Notes: generated by a model not told the origin, from the letters alone. 64,000 nucleotides of DNA from Paraspadella gotoi (GCA_051294375.1 CM119263.1:29034079-29098078), one strand, 5' to 3'; positions 32,308 to 44,197 are shown, counted from the first letter of the stretch. Program-made: numbers and translations.

Positions 32308-35300
32308 ATCTTCTCTCTCTCTCAAACGTTCTTTGTTTTTTTGGGCTTAAAGGTATCTCAATAGCGATAACAATGAGGGTCACAGATTTGAATTTTTCTT
32401 TGCTTTCTTTTAATATATTTTTAATCACTACAGAAATATTAATGACAGAAAAAATAATAAAAAAAAGAAAGAAAAAAATATAGGAAAAAAAAAAAAGAAA
32501 AAAAAAAGATAATTAAAGAAGAAAGAAAGAAACACAATATAGTATAGAGATAGAGATACAAAGGAGAGAAAGAGAGAGAGAGATAGAGAGAGAGACAGAG
32601 AGAAAGAGAGACAGAGACAGAGAGAGAGAGAGATTTATGAAAATAAAAAAAAGAGAGACAGGTAGAAAGAGAGACAAAGAGAGAAAGTGAGAGAGAGATA
32701 AAAAAGAAAAAAAAAGAAATAGAGTGAGAAAAAGAGAGAGATACAGATTGAAAGAGAGAGAGAGAGAGAGATATAGATTGAAAGAGAGTGAGAGAGAGAG
32801 AGAAAGAGATGAAAATAGAAAATAAAAAGAGAGAGGTAGACCGAGAGAGAGAGAGGATATAAAATAGAGGGTTTAGGAATGAATCTAAATGCAAATAAAT
32901 TATTTTATTTTAAATTAGGATTGTTAAGGTTTCTTATCTTTTAGTAAAATATTTTTATAATAAGGACTGCCCATGATGATGATTCACGGCGGGACAGGGC
33001 TTCAAACGTCAATCCCCATCAAAATAGTGGCGGGGATTCCCCGCCGTGGATAAGGCAGAATGCTTCAAACAGTAATCCCCGTAAAAAATAGTGGTGGGGA
33101 TTCCCCAAAACAGAGGGAAAAAAGACAGTTTTCGTGAACAGAAAGAGGGCGCAGTTGAAACTGTCCCCTTATAGCCAGTTCAAACTGCGCCTTATTGGAC
33201 GGCGTCATACTTGCTAATGGCGTGGCGATCAAGGGATCGCGATGGGGCCCATGCTGCACTAAGATTGATTTACATACCGAATATCTGAACTAGAATGGCG
33301 ATGGCTGAAGCCCTCTTGAGCTCTGAAAAGGTCCAAGTAGAAATGGGAAAAGCCGGAAATACCACGCGTATATGAAAACAGCAAATTAGAAGATTACATT
33401 TCGGCTGATTCATGGTTTTGTTTTTTCAGGTTCATTTGCAATATTTTATCAATAATTTTATATTTAATTATATTTAATTTCAATGACAATTATAATTTAT
33501 TACACAGCTTTGTCACTTTGAGCCATCTTTTTTGTCGAAACCTGTGGAAGAATGGAATGATAACGCCAACTACCACTCATTCTGCAAGCTTGTAAATGGA
33601 TTTTCGCCACTCAATGATGCTGCGGAGAGGGTGGTTAAATTTGCAAGTGATTACAACGTTCAATAACCCGTAATAAAACGCAACACGAAGCAATGCTTAG
33701 GGCATTGAAGAACATCGTCCATCTCACCCAAAGCCAAACAAAGTGTCTTATGAACTTCAAGTTTAAAGATTCAGTTAACAATAACAAAGCAAGAATTGTT
33801 TGCCTCTTGCCGTCACTTTCATGAGAAGAAGATAAATTGGTTTAAAAATATTAAAATTACACTTCCGGTATATTTTGCTTAATACTTTTTTATTAATTTT
33901 TAATAAACTACAACTACATCGGAGTTTTACATTCATTTCAATCCATAATGATTAAAAACATCACATAAGATCCCTTTAACGTTTCAAAATATACGTAAAT
34001 CAATGAATCTGACGCATGTGGAACTTTGACGGCGCTGGGTCAAGCGAAATCTTTAAATAAGTTAATCATATAGCACATCATTCGAAGAGAATTTTATTTC
34101 GAATCGAATGGTGGTTTTCCGAAGTTTCTTATGACCATTTGTTGCGGAAAAAAATGTGTCTATTATGTAGTATTGACCACCTTAAAGGCTGCAGAGTGGC
34201 GACAAAGACGAGTTCGAATTCCTTCATCGAGGAGTCTTGACCGGATGTCCAAACGAGATTGACCTAACAGGAAGAAAGATTGCATGAAGATTATCGATTA
34301 CGACCGAAGAAAAAAATCCTTTATACATAAACATTTTAAAATATTACAACATGTAAATAAGATTTTGATTTCAAAATTAAAATCCTCCACCTGCGCCGCG
34401 GTGACGCTTCCCGCAGCGTCTCTGACTTCGATCCAAGGCGTCGTGACGCGAAGGCGGACGACGGACTGACGCGCGTGACCCAAAGAGTTATAAAGGATCA
34501 GGGGGACGGAGCGACCGAAGAGGGGGAATTTGATAAGGGTCGCCTGGGGGATGCTGTCGTGCGCGCTTTGGACGGAGTCGACGTCGAACCATAGAATCGC
34601 TGAGAAACATATTTATTGGATTTTATTGAATGAATACATTTTATTTAATATTTAATATATAATTAATATATATTTAATATTACGAGGGCCGTCGATGCCC
34701 AACTGATTAGCGATTAGGTACTGGGCCGAGGCGACCATAGTTTCCTTGGATTTCATTAGCGCGTTCATCAGTTTCTTGCCGTAGTCGACGGTGACGGGTT
34801 CTCGGGAGGTTCCCGTCACCCCATCGTGATGCTGAGTTAAGTTAACAAAAAATGTTTATGATGGGATAACATAATCACAGAATATTATAAAGTTTTTTTC
34901 ACCTGAAAAAGAGCCAAGTTTTTTCTAGCGTAGTCCAAGTTGGCGAAGGAGTCTACCCATGCGGGAAAGGCGGTTTTGTTCCGCCTGGCAACGGCGTTGG
35001 CGAGAGAAAAGAGGATCTCGGCCCCACGGAGGTTAGCCTCCACAACGCGGTCGAGGCGCTTGTAGAAAGGCTTCGAGGTGTAGTACCCGCTCCAGTAGTG
35101 ATCGTCTCTGTGGATAGAGAGGGTGATGAGGAGAAGGTAAACGTTAGAAGCGTTCGCCTCTCTACCTAAGACTAATCACTAATGGGCGGTAAAGAAAACA
35201 AATGATTTTAAGCCTCAACGAGATCAAAAACGCGTCTTTCCCTAAGCTCCAGAGAAGAAAAATGAATAAGAGATTCTCGCCCTCGCTCCTCGCACCAAGC

Positions 35301-37928
35301 TACCTCCCTACCAACACTAACTCACCATCGATTAGATTATAACCTTTTGATAGAAAGGATCGAGAAGCGAGAATCAAGAATGAACAGGAAAAGCGAGAGG
35401 AGACGCGGTGACGCTTAAGATTTTAATAGGATAATGAAATATCCGAGGCGAGAAAAACACGCGCTCATGCAATCGCCTGCGAAGCCGGGGAAAAAAATCA
35501 TGAGATTATCGTCGCTAGCGATGATGATGATGATGATGACGAAACTGGATTCCGACTCTTCGTCGATTCAGTTAATTATGATTAAATGGAAGCTTTATCT
35601 TTTTTCAAATTCGATTGGACTCCTCTTGTACTTAATCTACAGATCGATTCAAATTAACTCGGAAAAATTTCACGTAACACCTTCGAGGAATTACCATCTT
35701 ATTCCCAGTTTGTCGGACTAAATTCCAACTTTTTTTAGGTTTTCTTTAAAATATTATTTTCATTTTCTTCATACTAATCGACTAACCTATCCGCGTAAGT
35801 GAAAAAGTCTCCAGAGATGGAAGGAAGCGTCTCTAGATTAGGATGTTCGGCGGCTTGGCGCTCTTCCTCCTCCGCCGCAGCAGCGAAATATTCGGAGAGC
35901 GTGCCGAACTTAGCCTCGACGTGCCAATCCTCTTTGGCGTTCATGTAATCGAAGAGGCGCTTGTAGTTTCCATATTGTTGATCCCATTCGATGGCTTTGT
36001 CGTATCTAAGAGAGAGCGGGGGAAATGAGTGTTGTCAACGTGTCAGATCCCAAAAACTCGACGAACCTGAAGTCGTCGCCCAAGGGGACGAGGACCGCAT
36101 TGGTTCGAAAGAGTTGAGACTTTTTTCTCCACTGATCCAAGATCATCTTGGCTCTGATGGCCACGTTCACCGAAGTAATGGGTTGAGGCGGAACCTGAGA
36201 GTCAGTTTGTATGTAATTTAGTTTAATCTTTAAATACCTTTTCACTTCCAAACTCACCTTCCAGGGGCAGTTGACCTTCGAACCCGCCAATCTCTTAAAA
36301 TCAAACTGGCAACAAATTTTTGGATCGGGCCCGCAGGTATGAGGCACATCGTAACTGTAGAAGGGCATCATGTGGCAAAACATGTCGGTGGAAGCCGTGG
36401 AATCTGTTTCAGAAATGATAAAATATACAACACAATAATAATATTTAGTCTTCAACTCTTCATTAATCATTAAAATTCATTATGCTCAATTCTCCGTTAC
36501 CCCACGACTGTCGCCACTTGAATTCCAGTCCCTTTCTTCTAGCGAGATATTTCTTGACGGAATAATGGATTCTCTGAACGAGCATATGCTCAAAACCGGA
36601 TCGCTTCAATATGTAGGCCATCGTGGGGGAGTGGCCGAATGGATCGATCGCCCAAGCCGATTTGGGCTTCACGCCGATATAGTGTTTGAGCCACTGGTGA
36701 CCTGAGCCGTGAGAAGGTGATTAGTGTCAAGTTGATCGTCAATAGATGGTATCAATTGTCACCTTCGATCAGCTGATCGATCATGGCGTAATAATGAGCG
36801 TTGGCTTCGTCGGTCATCACCCAACCCCCGGTCACGATTTCTAATTGACCAGAGGCGATGAGGTTCTTCAACGCTTGCCTTTGATCGTCTTTGGCCTAGA
36901 ATTAGAATTCGATTACGTCATCGACACTGTCACCTCACACGTCGACGTCGTCCCCCCTATTTTTTTAATAAACCTACTTGTTTCCACCACAACGAGAGGT
37001 AAGACACTTCGGCCCAGATGAACCTCCGCTCCGGTTCCTGGTTAAGTTTGCTGATCATATTGTTGAATATGTGCAGAGTTTGAAGTCGGAAATAATCTTC
37101 GAAAGTCTTTAGCCATCCGGGGTCGTTGTGCGAATGAGGAACGAGGAAAACTGAGAGGAAATCATTGGAAAGAAGATGCGAGAATGAATGGAAGTTCGTC
37201 TTATTTGGAGGCAATCTTATCTTTCCTCCACCTTTGAGTTTCTTTTTCGGGTTCCACTGTTTCTGATCGTACTTGATCTGCCACCCTTGCTTCCAAACGC
37301 CGCCATCGACGTTTTCGAATGATATCTCTTTGTACGCGTCCAACATGTCGACGGTAGCCTAGCAACGGAGATTCTAATGGAAACGCGTTTCAGATTTGTT
37401 TTCAATGTTTGTTTGGAAAACCTTGGATCGCGACTGAAGAATAAGGCACGGGGCGGATTGATTCTCTTGTGGTTTCTGAACGGTGACCTGCAACGACGGG
37501 CCGATGCGTTTGTCGATGGGCATCACGTATCTCGTCGGGGCGATGGAGACAGAGTCCATCTGTGTCAATTTTTGATTTTTGATTTTTGACCATTTCTTCC
37601 CAAGAAAGTCAGGTTTTACCTCATTAAAGGTCTTCTTGAGCCTCGCCAGCGAAGCCCCGTCCCCCTTGACGATATCGTGCAAGGCGTTCTTGATGTCGCG
37701 AATGGTCTGGTGGTTCCGCTGGAGATCTTCCTCGATTCTCCTGATCTTCGTCTCGATGTTGTTGAGCTCGTTATTGCGGATTGGGGAGGCCACGCCGACG
37801 ACGCCGACGACCCCGCCTTCGCCGTTCGGATCGCGCGAGACCGTCATCTGCATCTCGAGCATCAGGTAGAGCATGAAGCAGGCGACGGCGAAGAGCGCCA
37901 TCCAAACGAAGAACAGATAGCGTCGCAT
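23109..37928 (-). CDS. MAN2A: Golgi alpha-mannosidase II (GH38)
   Basis: About twenty exons over 14.8 kb, starting 37928-37620, 37559-37422, 37358-37232, 37150-36978 and 36895-36763 and ending near 23285-23109. The N-terminus is a type II membrane anchor (residues about 5-27, [20 protein letters not shown]) followed by a coiled-coil stem. The GH38 core has [13 protein letters not shown] (metal-binding His/Asp), [10 protein letters not shown], and [10 protein letters not shown], whose Asp is the catalytic nucleophile in this family. [17 protein letters not shown] follows. Later exons match the beta-sandwich half, for example [18 protein letters not shown] and [14 protein letters not shown] near 24.7 kb and [10 protein letters not shown] near 24.5 kb. 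The enzyme trims mannoses from GlcNAcMan5GlcNAc2 during N-glycan maturation. Two introns of about 4 kb (34.17-30.06 and 29.08-24.86 kb) are full of repeats. Whether this is MAN2A1- or MAN2A2-like cannot be told here. Confidence 0.93.
25874..26696. mobile_element. TTAA-flanked non-autonomous element, copy 1 (in MAN2A intron)
   Basis: This 823-bp sequence (counted with both TTAA ends) recurs at 39425-40244. It begins TTAAGAGGAAAGGTCATTCA and ends TGAATGACCCTTTTTCTTAA, which are imperfect inverted termini. An internal inverted repeat (AATGTAATAGAGAGACATTT and its complement) lies about 110 bp apart. Both ends coincide with TTAA, the target duplicated by piggyBac-type transposases. There is no coding sequence, so mobilisation would be in trans. 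The termini do not show the usual CCC start of piggyBac, so the superfamily is unsettled. Confidence 0.85.
26793..27290. repeat. Palindrome of telomere-like repeats
   Basis: Two arms of about 245 bp meet near 27037. Each arm has two copies of a roughly 120-150 bp unit containing CCCTAACCCTAAACC, the linker GCCGACTAATTAATAAG, and TTAATTAA runs. The second half is the reverse complement of the first with few differences. Motifs are TTAGGG-like but irregular, so this is a dispersed satellite-like unit rather than a true telomeric tract. Confidence 0.85.
27340..27900 (+). other. Possible small open frames in the MAN2A intron, unsupported
   Basis: After an acceptor-like TTTTTGTAG at 27342-27350, two overlapping frames stay open to about 27520-27530. 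A further Gly/Asn-rich 76-codon frame ([20 protein letters not shown] start, 27661-27891) follows. No domain is recognisable and no start or splice structure is compelling. These may be remnants of an inserted gene or chance frames. Confidence 0.2.
27901..29080. other. Remainder of the MAN2A large intron
   Basis: AT-rich sequence up to the donor near 29083. Nothing recognised. Confidence 0.5.
30132..31145. mobile_element. Long-TIR transposon 1 (1014 bp), Mutator-like by target-site length
   Basis: Inverted termini of more than 150 bp: the left starts GGGCGTTTTAAAATAACAAA, and the right read in reverse starts AAGGCGTTTAAAAATGACAA. Shared blocks include AATAAGGTACATAGCTATTTTAGT and AGTCTGTAGAATT. 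It is flanked on both sides by ATTATGTAGTA (30121-30131 and 31146-31156), an 11-bp target-site duplication. There is no coding sequence. TSDs of 9-11 bp with long TIRs suit Mutator-like or foldback elements. It lies in the 4.1-kb MAN2A intron. Confidence 0.85.
31453..31719 (+). pseudogene. Short open frame inside transposon 2, possible transposon protein fragment
   Basis: An 88-codon frame with [20 protein letters not shown] and [18 protein letters not shown]. It has the composition of a real protein but matches nothing I can name. Its position inside the left part of element 2 suggests an N-terminal exon or remnant of the element's own gene. Confidence 0.3.
32270..32870. repeat. Simple-sequence region: CT run then long GA/GAAA-rich tract
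   Basis: TCTCTC repeats at about 32272-32325 are followed by a purine-rich GAGA/GAAA tract at about 32450-32860. The minus-strand Ser/Leu/Phe-only open frame over it is a by-product of the repeat and not a gene. Confidence 0.9.
32995..33115. repeat. Two imperfect direct repeats of about 55 bp
   Basis: GCTTCAAACGTCAATCCCCA followed by AATAGTGGCGGGGATTCCCC is repeated as GCTTCAAACAGTAATCCCCG followed by AATAGTGGTGGGGATTCCCC. Both lie inside transposon 2. Confidence 0.8.
33508..33824 (+). pseudogene. Frame-broken protein remnant in transposon 2
   Basis: One frame reads [20 protein letters not shown] then [19 protein letters not shown] to a stop at 33664-33666. The reading then continues in the -1 frame as [20 protein letters not shown] to a stop at 33822-33824. 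From memory, the N-D-x-A-E-R-x-V-K block resembles a recurring segment in uncharacterised transposon-associated proteins of invertebrates. The shift shows the copy is broken. No function is assigned. Confidence 0.45.
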
Positions 37929-38379
37929 CGCCTCGTCGGGTTAAAGCGAGTGAAATGGAAAAAAAAGTTTAAAGTCTGAACGGAGAGCGAGCCTCGCGCG
38001 ACCCGACCCAAGGGAAGCGGCTTTCGAGATTCGGCTTTTAAAAACTCGCCCTCCGGTTCGCGTTCAACTGAAAACAGTCGCGAGCCGCTCTGGCCAACGC
38101 GGCCAAGGATTTTGCCAACAAATGAGGGCAGCGGTCATTGTTTCTAATGTTTTTTTTCCTGGCAAGAGTCGTTTAAAATGTCTATTAATACTGATAAGAT
38201 AACACGCTTCCCGAAAAAAGGCACGCTTACTCCTAGAACTGACAACGAAAATAAATTTAATAAAAACGAAAAGATATATCCGATCCAAAAATAGTTTCAA
38301 AAAAGTCAACGATTGTAAAACGTCAAAAACAACGAAAAGGGCGCGATGTAAACCAATCGAAAAAAAACCAAATCCTCTC

Positions 38380-41300
38380 CTATTGGATTCTAAAGGTGAC
38401 ATCGGCGTTGGACGGTTCGAAGTTGACCTTGACCGAAATTGATTCCGGCGCGCCTTTTCGATTCCGAACGAAGATCCCTTGCTTCCAATTTCGGTTCCAT
38501 CGGATGGAACCGTTGGGGTCGATCGATTCCATACCCGTCAAGACGGCGACGTCGTCGTCGTAGCGCCACTCCATCCAAAAGGCGACGCCGTTGAGCGCCG
38601 CTGGGTCGCGGACCTCGAGGATAGTCTCGCGGCGCCGCAGCTTGGCGTCGATGGCCAACGTCTGGAGGTCGAAAGTCATGAGGTCGGCGGGGGCCGAGAC
38701 GGCGCGGCAGGGATATTCCCACAGGGGCTGGGGTTCGACGACGGGATCGACGGCGGCCGAAGCGGAGATAACGGCCGCGTCGAATTCGGAAAGATCGAAG
38801 CCAAGAGCGGATTTCCCGACAGGAGCTCGGATTTTCCAGAGATCCTTATTATCGGATCAGAAAGAGGGCGGAGGAAAAGCAACGAGGGAGAAAAGAAAGT
38901 GATTCATTCTTTAACAAATAAAAGTATATAAAACAAATGGGAGAGAGAGGGAGAGAGAGGGAGAGAGAGGGAAAGAGAGATACTGCATATTTAAGACAGG
39001 GTGGAAGTTAAAATGATATGTCTCGATAATTAACACCTTATCATCTTAACTTTTCTCTTAATCCCTTACCTTCATCTCCACGCAAATTCCCCTCAAAACG
39101 CCCTCCCGCGGCAAGCAGACAAAGTCTTTCTTCAAGGCGTGACGTAATCCTCGCAGAACGTAGGAAAAATAGAGAGAATCCCAGGGAAGGCAGGTAGTCC
39201 TGAAGTGCATGTCCGAGACGAGGACGTCGATCTTAAGTCCATCGAAGTCGTCGGAGCACAGTTTCTCGAAGGGCGTGGTCACAACGCGGACGCAATCGGA
39301 GAAGCCGTTGTGGCGGGCGAGAGATTCTGTCAAGTCGCGAGTCCACCGGTGGTTGTCAATAAGGAACACCTGGAGTAAATGTTTAGCGTTAAAATTCCAA
39401 TTAGGAATAAGATGGCATATTTTTTAAGAGGAAAGGTCATTCAGCATAACAATACGTAATCATTGATGTATTAGAGCTAATACATCGAGAAATACATCGT
39501 AATCACCAGTAATCACCAAAAAAAAGTTTTTATTTATATGTAAACATTGTGTTTTAAATATTTTTTTTTAAATCGGTAAATAACAAAATTGTTAAGTTAA
39601 ATGGGTAAGCACATTTTTTAAAGATTTGTTTTTCAATCTGTTTGTTAAAAAATTCTAGGTAAGAAGTTAAAACACGGTATGGAATAGTTTAGAAGGGGAG
39701 AATTAAACAATTAATCTCGTTACTCTGTTGGTTTTCCAGTCATGAACAGAACTTTCAGTTAAATAGATGGTAAAGAAATTCGAGCTTACAAATGAATCTA
39801 CACTGAATTTGAAGATTGCAGCCTAGACGACTGCAATAATATTGAATTAAAAATTTGATTAGCAATCTTAAAAACATTTGTAAAAATGTAATAGAGAGAC
39901 ATTTTGATAAACGCGTTCCAGTTAGAAAGAATTCAGGGTTAAGTTTAAAAACGTTTCATTTTCAAGTATACAGTTGAAATTTAAAATGTCTCTCTATTAC
40001 ATTTTTCTAATTCAGTAATAAAAAATTCATAAAAAATATCAGATGGATGGCCTTTTCGTTTGACCTGCAACTCTTCAGATAGGTTTCTTTTTATTTTATT
40101 ATAATTAAAACCGATATAAAATGGGGTAGAATGCATCAAATGTTTAAAGTGAATACATTTTCGGAATCGCAAGAGCTCAGCTTTCTGAATTTGTACTCCA
40201 TTTGGCCTATTTTTGAAGTTGAATTGAATGACCCTTTTTCTTAACAAGTTAAAAATCAGCAGAAAATCTCTAGGTCTTACACGTTTAGCTCCAAGACTGG
40301 CCGCAAGCAGCGGCAGCAGCGAGCCTTCTCCCACGCAGCAGACGACGGAATCCTCGCCGACGACGCGACGCAGCGAGGCGAGGAGTTTCTCGCGAGTGGC
40401 GGGACAGTTGGCCCAACCGAGACGAGAGCGGGAGACGATGGCGGGAGAGAGAGACGGAGCTATCGACTCGTCATCCTTCATCCGAAAAGAGAAAGAGTAA
40501 GAGTCGTGAGCGGCGATAAGCGTCGCAGATCGATCAGCGATCAGTCGTCGTTCGTCGGATAAAAAGTAGACGGCTTGCATCCAGTGGTCGCGCCACGGAT
40601 GCGAAGCGTCGACGTCTTTGTCCGTCGAAAGATTTCCCGGTTTCATGTCGATCCAGACGTCGCCGCGTAGATCCATTCGCAAGTCCCACCAGAAGAAGAG
40701 GGCGTGGGCGACGCCGTTGTCGGAGGGCGCGAAGTCGACGGCGACGGAACGAGAGTCGAGGAGGCGAGTGGCGCCGGAAAAGTCGAACTCGAAGATTTTG
40801 ATCGGCGCCGAGAGGAGGGAGAATTCGGAGAGGGGAAGTTGGGAGAGCTGAATGGAGAGAAGTCGGGAATAAGATTTATGCCTAAAGATAAAGGAACTTT
40901 ATAAATAAACTTATACGAATTCGCTGGAGGCGCTTGCTCGGCGAACCTGAAGATCGTAAAAGACGTCTCCGCAAGGGAAAGTGTCGTTGGGGGGAATTTC
41001 GACCAATTTGTCGTTTACTGAAAAAGATTGAAGTTTGTGCCAACGCCAGAGCGATTCAGAGTTTACGACCTGGATGAAAATTTCATGGGCAAAAGTTTTT
41101 TTATACTTTAAAAACGTTAAACGCAATTAATTATTCCCAACGGACCTGCACGAATACTCTCGCTAACGAAGGAACCACGATGCAATCCGAGGTCAACAGA
41201 TGGTCCAGTGCGTGGCGGAATGTCTCGATGGCGCCCTCTCCGATCAACTCCGTGTCGAACACTTCCGTCACTGCGGGGGAAAAAAAACTATCATTTGGGG

Positions 41301-42101
41301 GAATCTTCGACTTCGAGAGAAGATCAAATTAAGATCATATTAAATAATCATCTCTTCCATATAGTAGGGAATACGAAAGTAATGAATATGAATGAATAAT
41401 ATGAAAGTATCGTTCACCCAATATGTTGGCGCGTCTGCCGTCCATATCTCGTTCGAGGCTCATGTCGGTGGACCGCTTTCGGACGATTTTGATTCTCTCG
41501 CCAAACCTGAGAGGCGCGAGCTGAGAAATGAGGAAGGGTCAGGACTTTAATCATCCCTCCGACGAGGACGACGCACCCGTTGTCATCGACGATGCGTCGA
41601 GCGATCTTCGCCACGGGGGAGAAGGCCTCGCAGGCGATCACGTCCTCGGCGCCGTGACGACAGGCCAGCATGGACAACAACCCAGTGCCTGTCGGTTTAA
41701 AAAGGATAATGTTTAAATAAAATTATATAAAACTACTAATTAATCGTCACGAAAAAAAAAACGGTCGAAGACCTGTTCCGATGTCCAAAACTCTGGGTTC
41801 GAGTCCGCGACTCTTCGTTTCTTCGACGGCGGATTTAATGGCGGCTTCGTATTTCTCGTTTCGATCGACATCGTGCAGCATGTCCGCGAAGGCGGAGCGG
41901 GCTAAATCCTGACCGGGTAACAGTTCTCATCTCATTAAGGAAAAAGAACCTTTTCAGAGGAGGATTTAGCCTGCCGTCCAATTCTCTTCGCGACATATAC
42001 CATTATTTTTCCCTCTATTTCTTCACGCCTTCAATACCCCTCAAGCTTTTTTTTTTCGCAATATCAACTACCTGAATTGAATCGTAGGCATCTGGCTTCA
42101 T
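38380..42101 (-). CDS. PRMT7: PRMT7, protein arginine methyltransferase 7
   Basis: Multi-exon gene starting at ATG 42099-42101 ([10 protein letters not shown]) and ending at TAG 38380-38382. The first catalytic domain has the PRMT7 pattern [20 protein letters not shown], the AdoMet motif [15 protein letters not shown], and [13 protein letters not shown], which carries the double-Glu-type loop of this family. The second half has [17 protein letters not shown], and near the end [18 protein letters not shown] and [10 protein letters not shown], both in the PRMT7 C-terminal domain. PRMT7 makes monomethyl-arginine. One intron contains the second copy of the TTAA element (39425-40244). The gene stops about 450 bp before the MAN2A start, so the two lie closely head-to-tail. 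Confidence 0.92.
38938..38983. repeat. GGGAGAGA-type microsatellite
   Basis: Tandem GGGAGAGAGA-like units in a PRMT7 intron. Confidence 0.85.
39425..40244. mobile_element. TTAA-flanked non-autonomous element, copy 2 (in PRMT7 intron)
   Basis: About 820 bp, colinear with 25874-26696 in the same orientation along its whole length, with only small indels and substitutions seen by eye. It has the same terminal TTAAGAGGAAAGGTCATTCA and the same TTAA right border. The high identity indicates recent activity of this family. Confidence 0.88.
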
Positions 42102-42885
42102 TTTCCTGTGACGTCTGTTTAGGGCGCAAAGAAATGAGCTCACACACAGAATCGCTAATTGTATTTTAAAAAGTCCTTCGCTTTTCTAAGAAGAATGAAA
42201 ACTTTTTTTTCGTCGTCGTTAATCTGTATAAAAAATATAACGGTTTATTTATAATCATTTTAGAATAGTTTTAAATGAACGCAAAAGAAAACTCGTCCCG
42301 ATTAAATTTGACAAAAATATTTTAAAAAGGAGAAAAACCAAATACCTATGAACAAACAAATTCAGCAAATATTAAAATCCGAAAAATCATTTTATTATGC
42401 TTTTAAAATCAAAATTTGCAGGGTTTAAAACCCGCCACATGCGGACATTGTTAAACCGTTTAAGATCAATTTATAAACCCATTTTTGGCACAAGAATAAA
42501 TGGTTTTGCCTAAAAGTTTCCCACAAAACCATCAACTACGAAAAGTGAGACTAGACCAAGGAGAAGCTTTCCTCTTTCCCGATTGTTTTGCAATGATACT
42601 TGTAATTATAAATATATAAAGCGCTTGTTACTATCCGAAATACAGGGGAAGGTGGGACTGTGAATAACTTTAAAACAAAGTAAGCAGTCCAAGGCCAAAG
42701 TTCCTCGAAATCGTGAATATAAATAATTAAAGCGCTTGAAATACCCGAGCAAGGTGGGACAAGGGACTAAAAAAGTTCAGTTTCTCGATAATTCAAGAAA
42801 CCATGGATAGAATTATGCTCATAACAATAATTATCAATGCATAAAGGCAGTAAATACAACATACTCAACAGATCTCAAACGGACT
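42102..42885. other. Spacer between PRMT7 start and TMEM106 end
   Basis: AT-rich; PRMT7 promoter side and TMEM106 3' side. Two loosely similar segments (near 42610-42670 and 42725-42770: AAGCGCTTG, then CCGA and AGGTGGGAC) form an imperfect direct repeat. No coding sequence seen. Confidence 0.5.
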
Positions 42886-44197
42886 TTAGATCGAAATCTC
42901 CGCCAGATTCCTATTCGTCGCGGATGTTTGAGTCGAAGACGTCGTCGTCGTTGTCGACGGTGTCACGGTCGTCGGCGCCTGGGTGGTCGTGACCTGCGGC
43001 CCGCACGACACCTTCTGATAACTGTCCGCGATTTTGGTGAAGGAGTAGCCCATGATGGTGACCTGGGCCGTGGCTTGGAACCGCATGTAGATAGAGTGGA
43101 CCCAAGTTCTAGGGTCGTTGCAAAACTTGACGAGATAGGCGAGGTCGTCTTGGAATTTAATCTCGATCTTCTGACTGATGATCGTGTGCGACTGAATGGA
43201 GACGTCGACCGCAGTTTCGTTCGTCGTCTCGCTCACCAGTTTGTTTAGATAAGCTTGAACGTTGAGTTTCTGGAGGAGCCAAAAGTTCCAAGGTCGCCAT
43301 AAAACATTCGTAAGCAATACAAACAATACGCGTATTTTTAAAAATATTTTTTTAGTCACACTAATATTTCGATTTTAGTTACTGGCTCTTATTATTCTTT
43401 TATTCAAAACTAATCTGAAGTCGCCCCAAAACCCCACAAAAACTCCGCCTCAATGTCTTCACCCACCTGCAAAGTGATGGGGTAGTAATTGGGATTGCTG
43501 AGGATCCACCAATTGCGGACGCTAAAGTCGACGACCAACGAGGAGACGTTGATGTTAAGGTCGATCGGGAGAAGCTCGGGTTCGGGGGTCGGGGAAGTCA
43601 GATCGAAGGATCGAGGGTAGATGAAGAAGATGATCATGAAGGCGACGATGAGGGAAAGGACGACGGCGAAAAGGACGTGGATCTTCGTGCGAGAGGGCTG
43701 GAGATTGGAAGGGAAGGGAAGGGAATCTAAATCTAAATCTAAACTTACATATCAAAAATAAGTCGTTATAGTTATACTTATAGTTACTTATAGTCGTTCC
43801 ATGGTGATTCTTTCCATTCTATCACAACCAATTAACCGACTCCGTATTCGCGAGAACCTTTCCCCCAGCTCACCTTCAGCCTGTCGTCATCGGCCGGAAT
43901 CAGCGCCACCAAGTGTCGTTCTTTCTCCTTCGGCACTTTCCCGTGACCGTTGCACGTGGGACAGACGTTAGGGTCGCCAGTGGCGCCGCCTTCTCGTTCG
44001 CGCGACCTGGCCCGCCACCTTCCGGCCGGCTGCGGCGGCGGCGGCGGCGGCGGCGCCGTGAGCGACCTCGACGGGCCGGCGGTGGCGCCGAGGGCCGAGT
44101 GCCTCGAAGCGGATGACGCCGTGGAATCGTCGTCGTCGGCGTCGTTTTCTTCGTCCATCTTGTCGTATTCGGTATTATCTTTGGCACGCCAGACCAT
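42886..44197 (-). CDS. TMEM106: TMEM106-family lysosomal type II membrane protein
   Basis: Three exons, 44197-43874, 43697-43467 and 43269-42886, give 312 residues. The cytoplasmic N-terminus is acidic and Pro/Arg-rich and ends CPTCNGHGKVP then LVALIPADDDRL. This matches the CPTCQGTGRIP and LVALIPYSDQRL signature of TMEM106B. One membrane span follows (VLFAVVLSLIVAFMIIFFIY), then PRSFDL, as in the family. The lumenal domain has likely N-glycan sites (NVS, NET), the NPNYYPITL motif, and a conserved Cys near VSCGPQV. A Thr-rich tail after it is unusual and resembles an O-glycosylated extension. Family members act in lysosome size, transport and acidification. Which of the three vertebrate paralogues is closest cannot be settled. 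Confidence 0.9.

Larger units (their letters stand above)
31156..34160. mobile_element. Long-TIR transposon 2 (about 3.0 kb) sharing the same target site
   Basis: Inverted termini of about 150 bp or more. The left starts AGACACATTTTTTTCCGCAA and continues through TCGGAAAACCACCATTCGAT, and the right end is its reverse complement. The motif ATTTCGCTTGACCCAG lies further in on both arms. It is flanked by ATTATGTAGT at 31146-31155 and 34161-34170. The interior holds a possible exon (31453-31719), purine-rich simple repeats, and a frame-broken coding remnant at 33508-33824. It is a different family from element 1, since the termini do not match. Confidence 0.8.

Noticed and set aside
32439-32894. 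151-codon Ser/Leu/Phe frame on the minus strand
   Set aside because: Arises entirely from a GA/GAAA simple-sequence tract inside a transposon.
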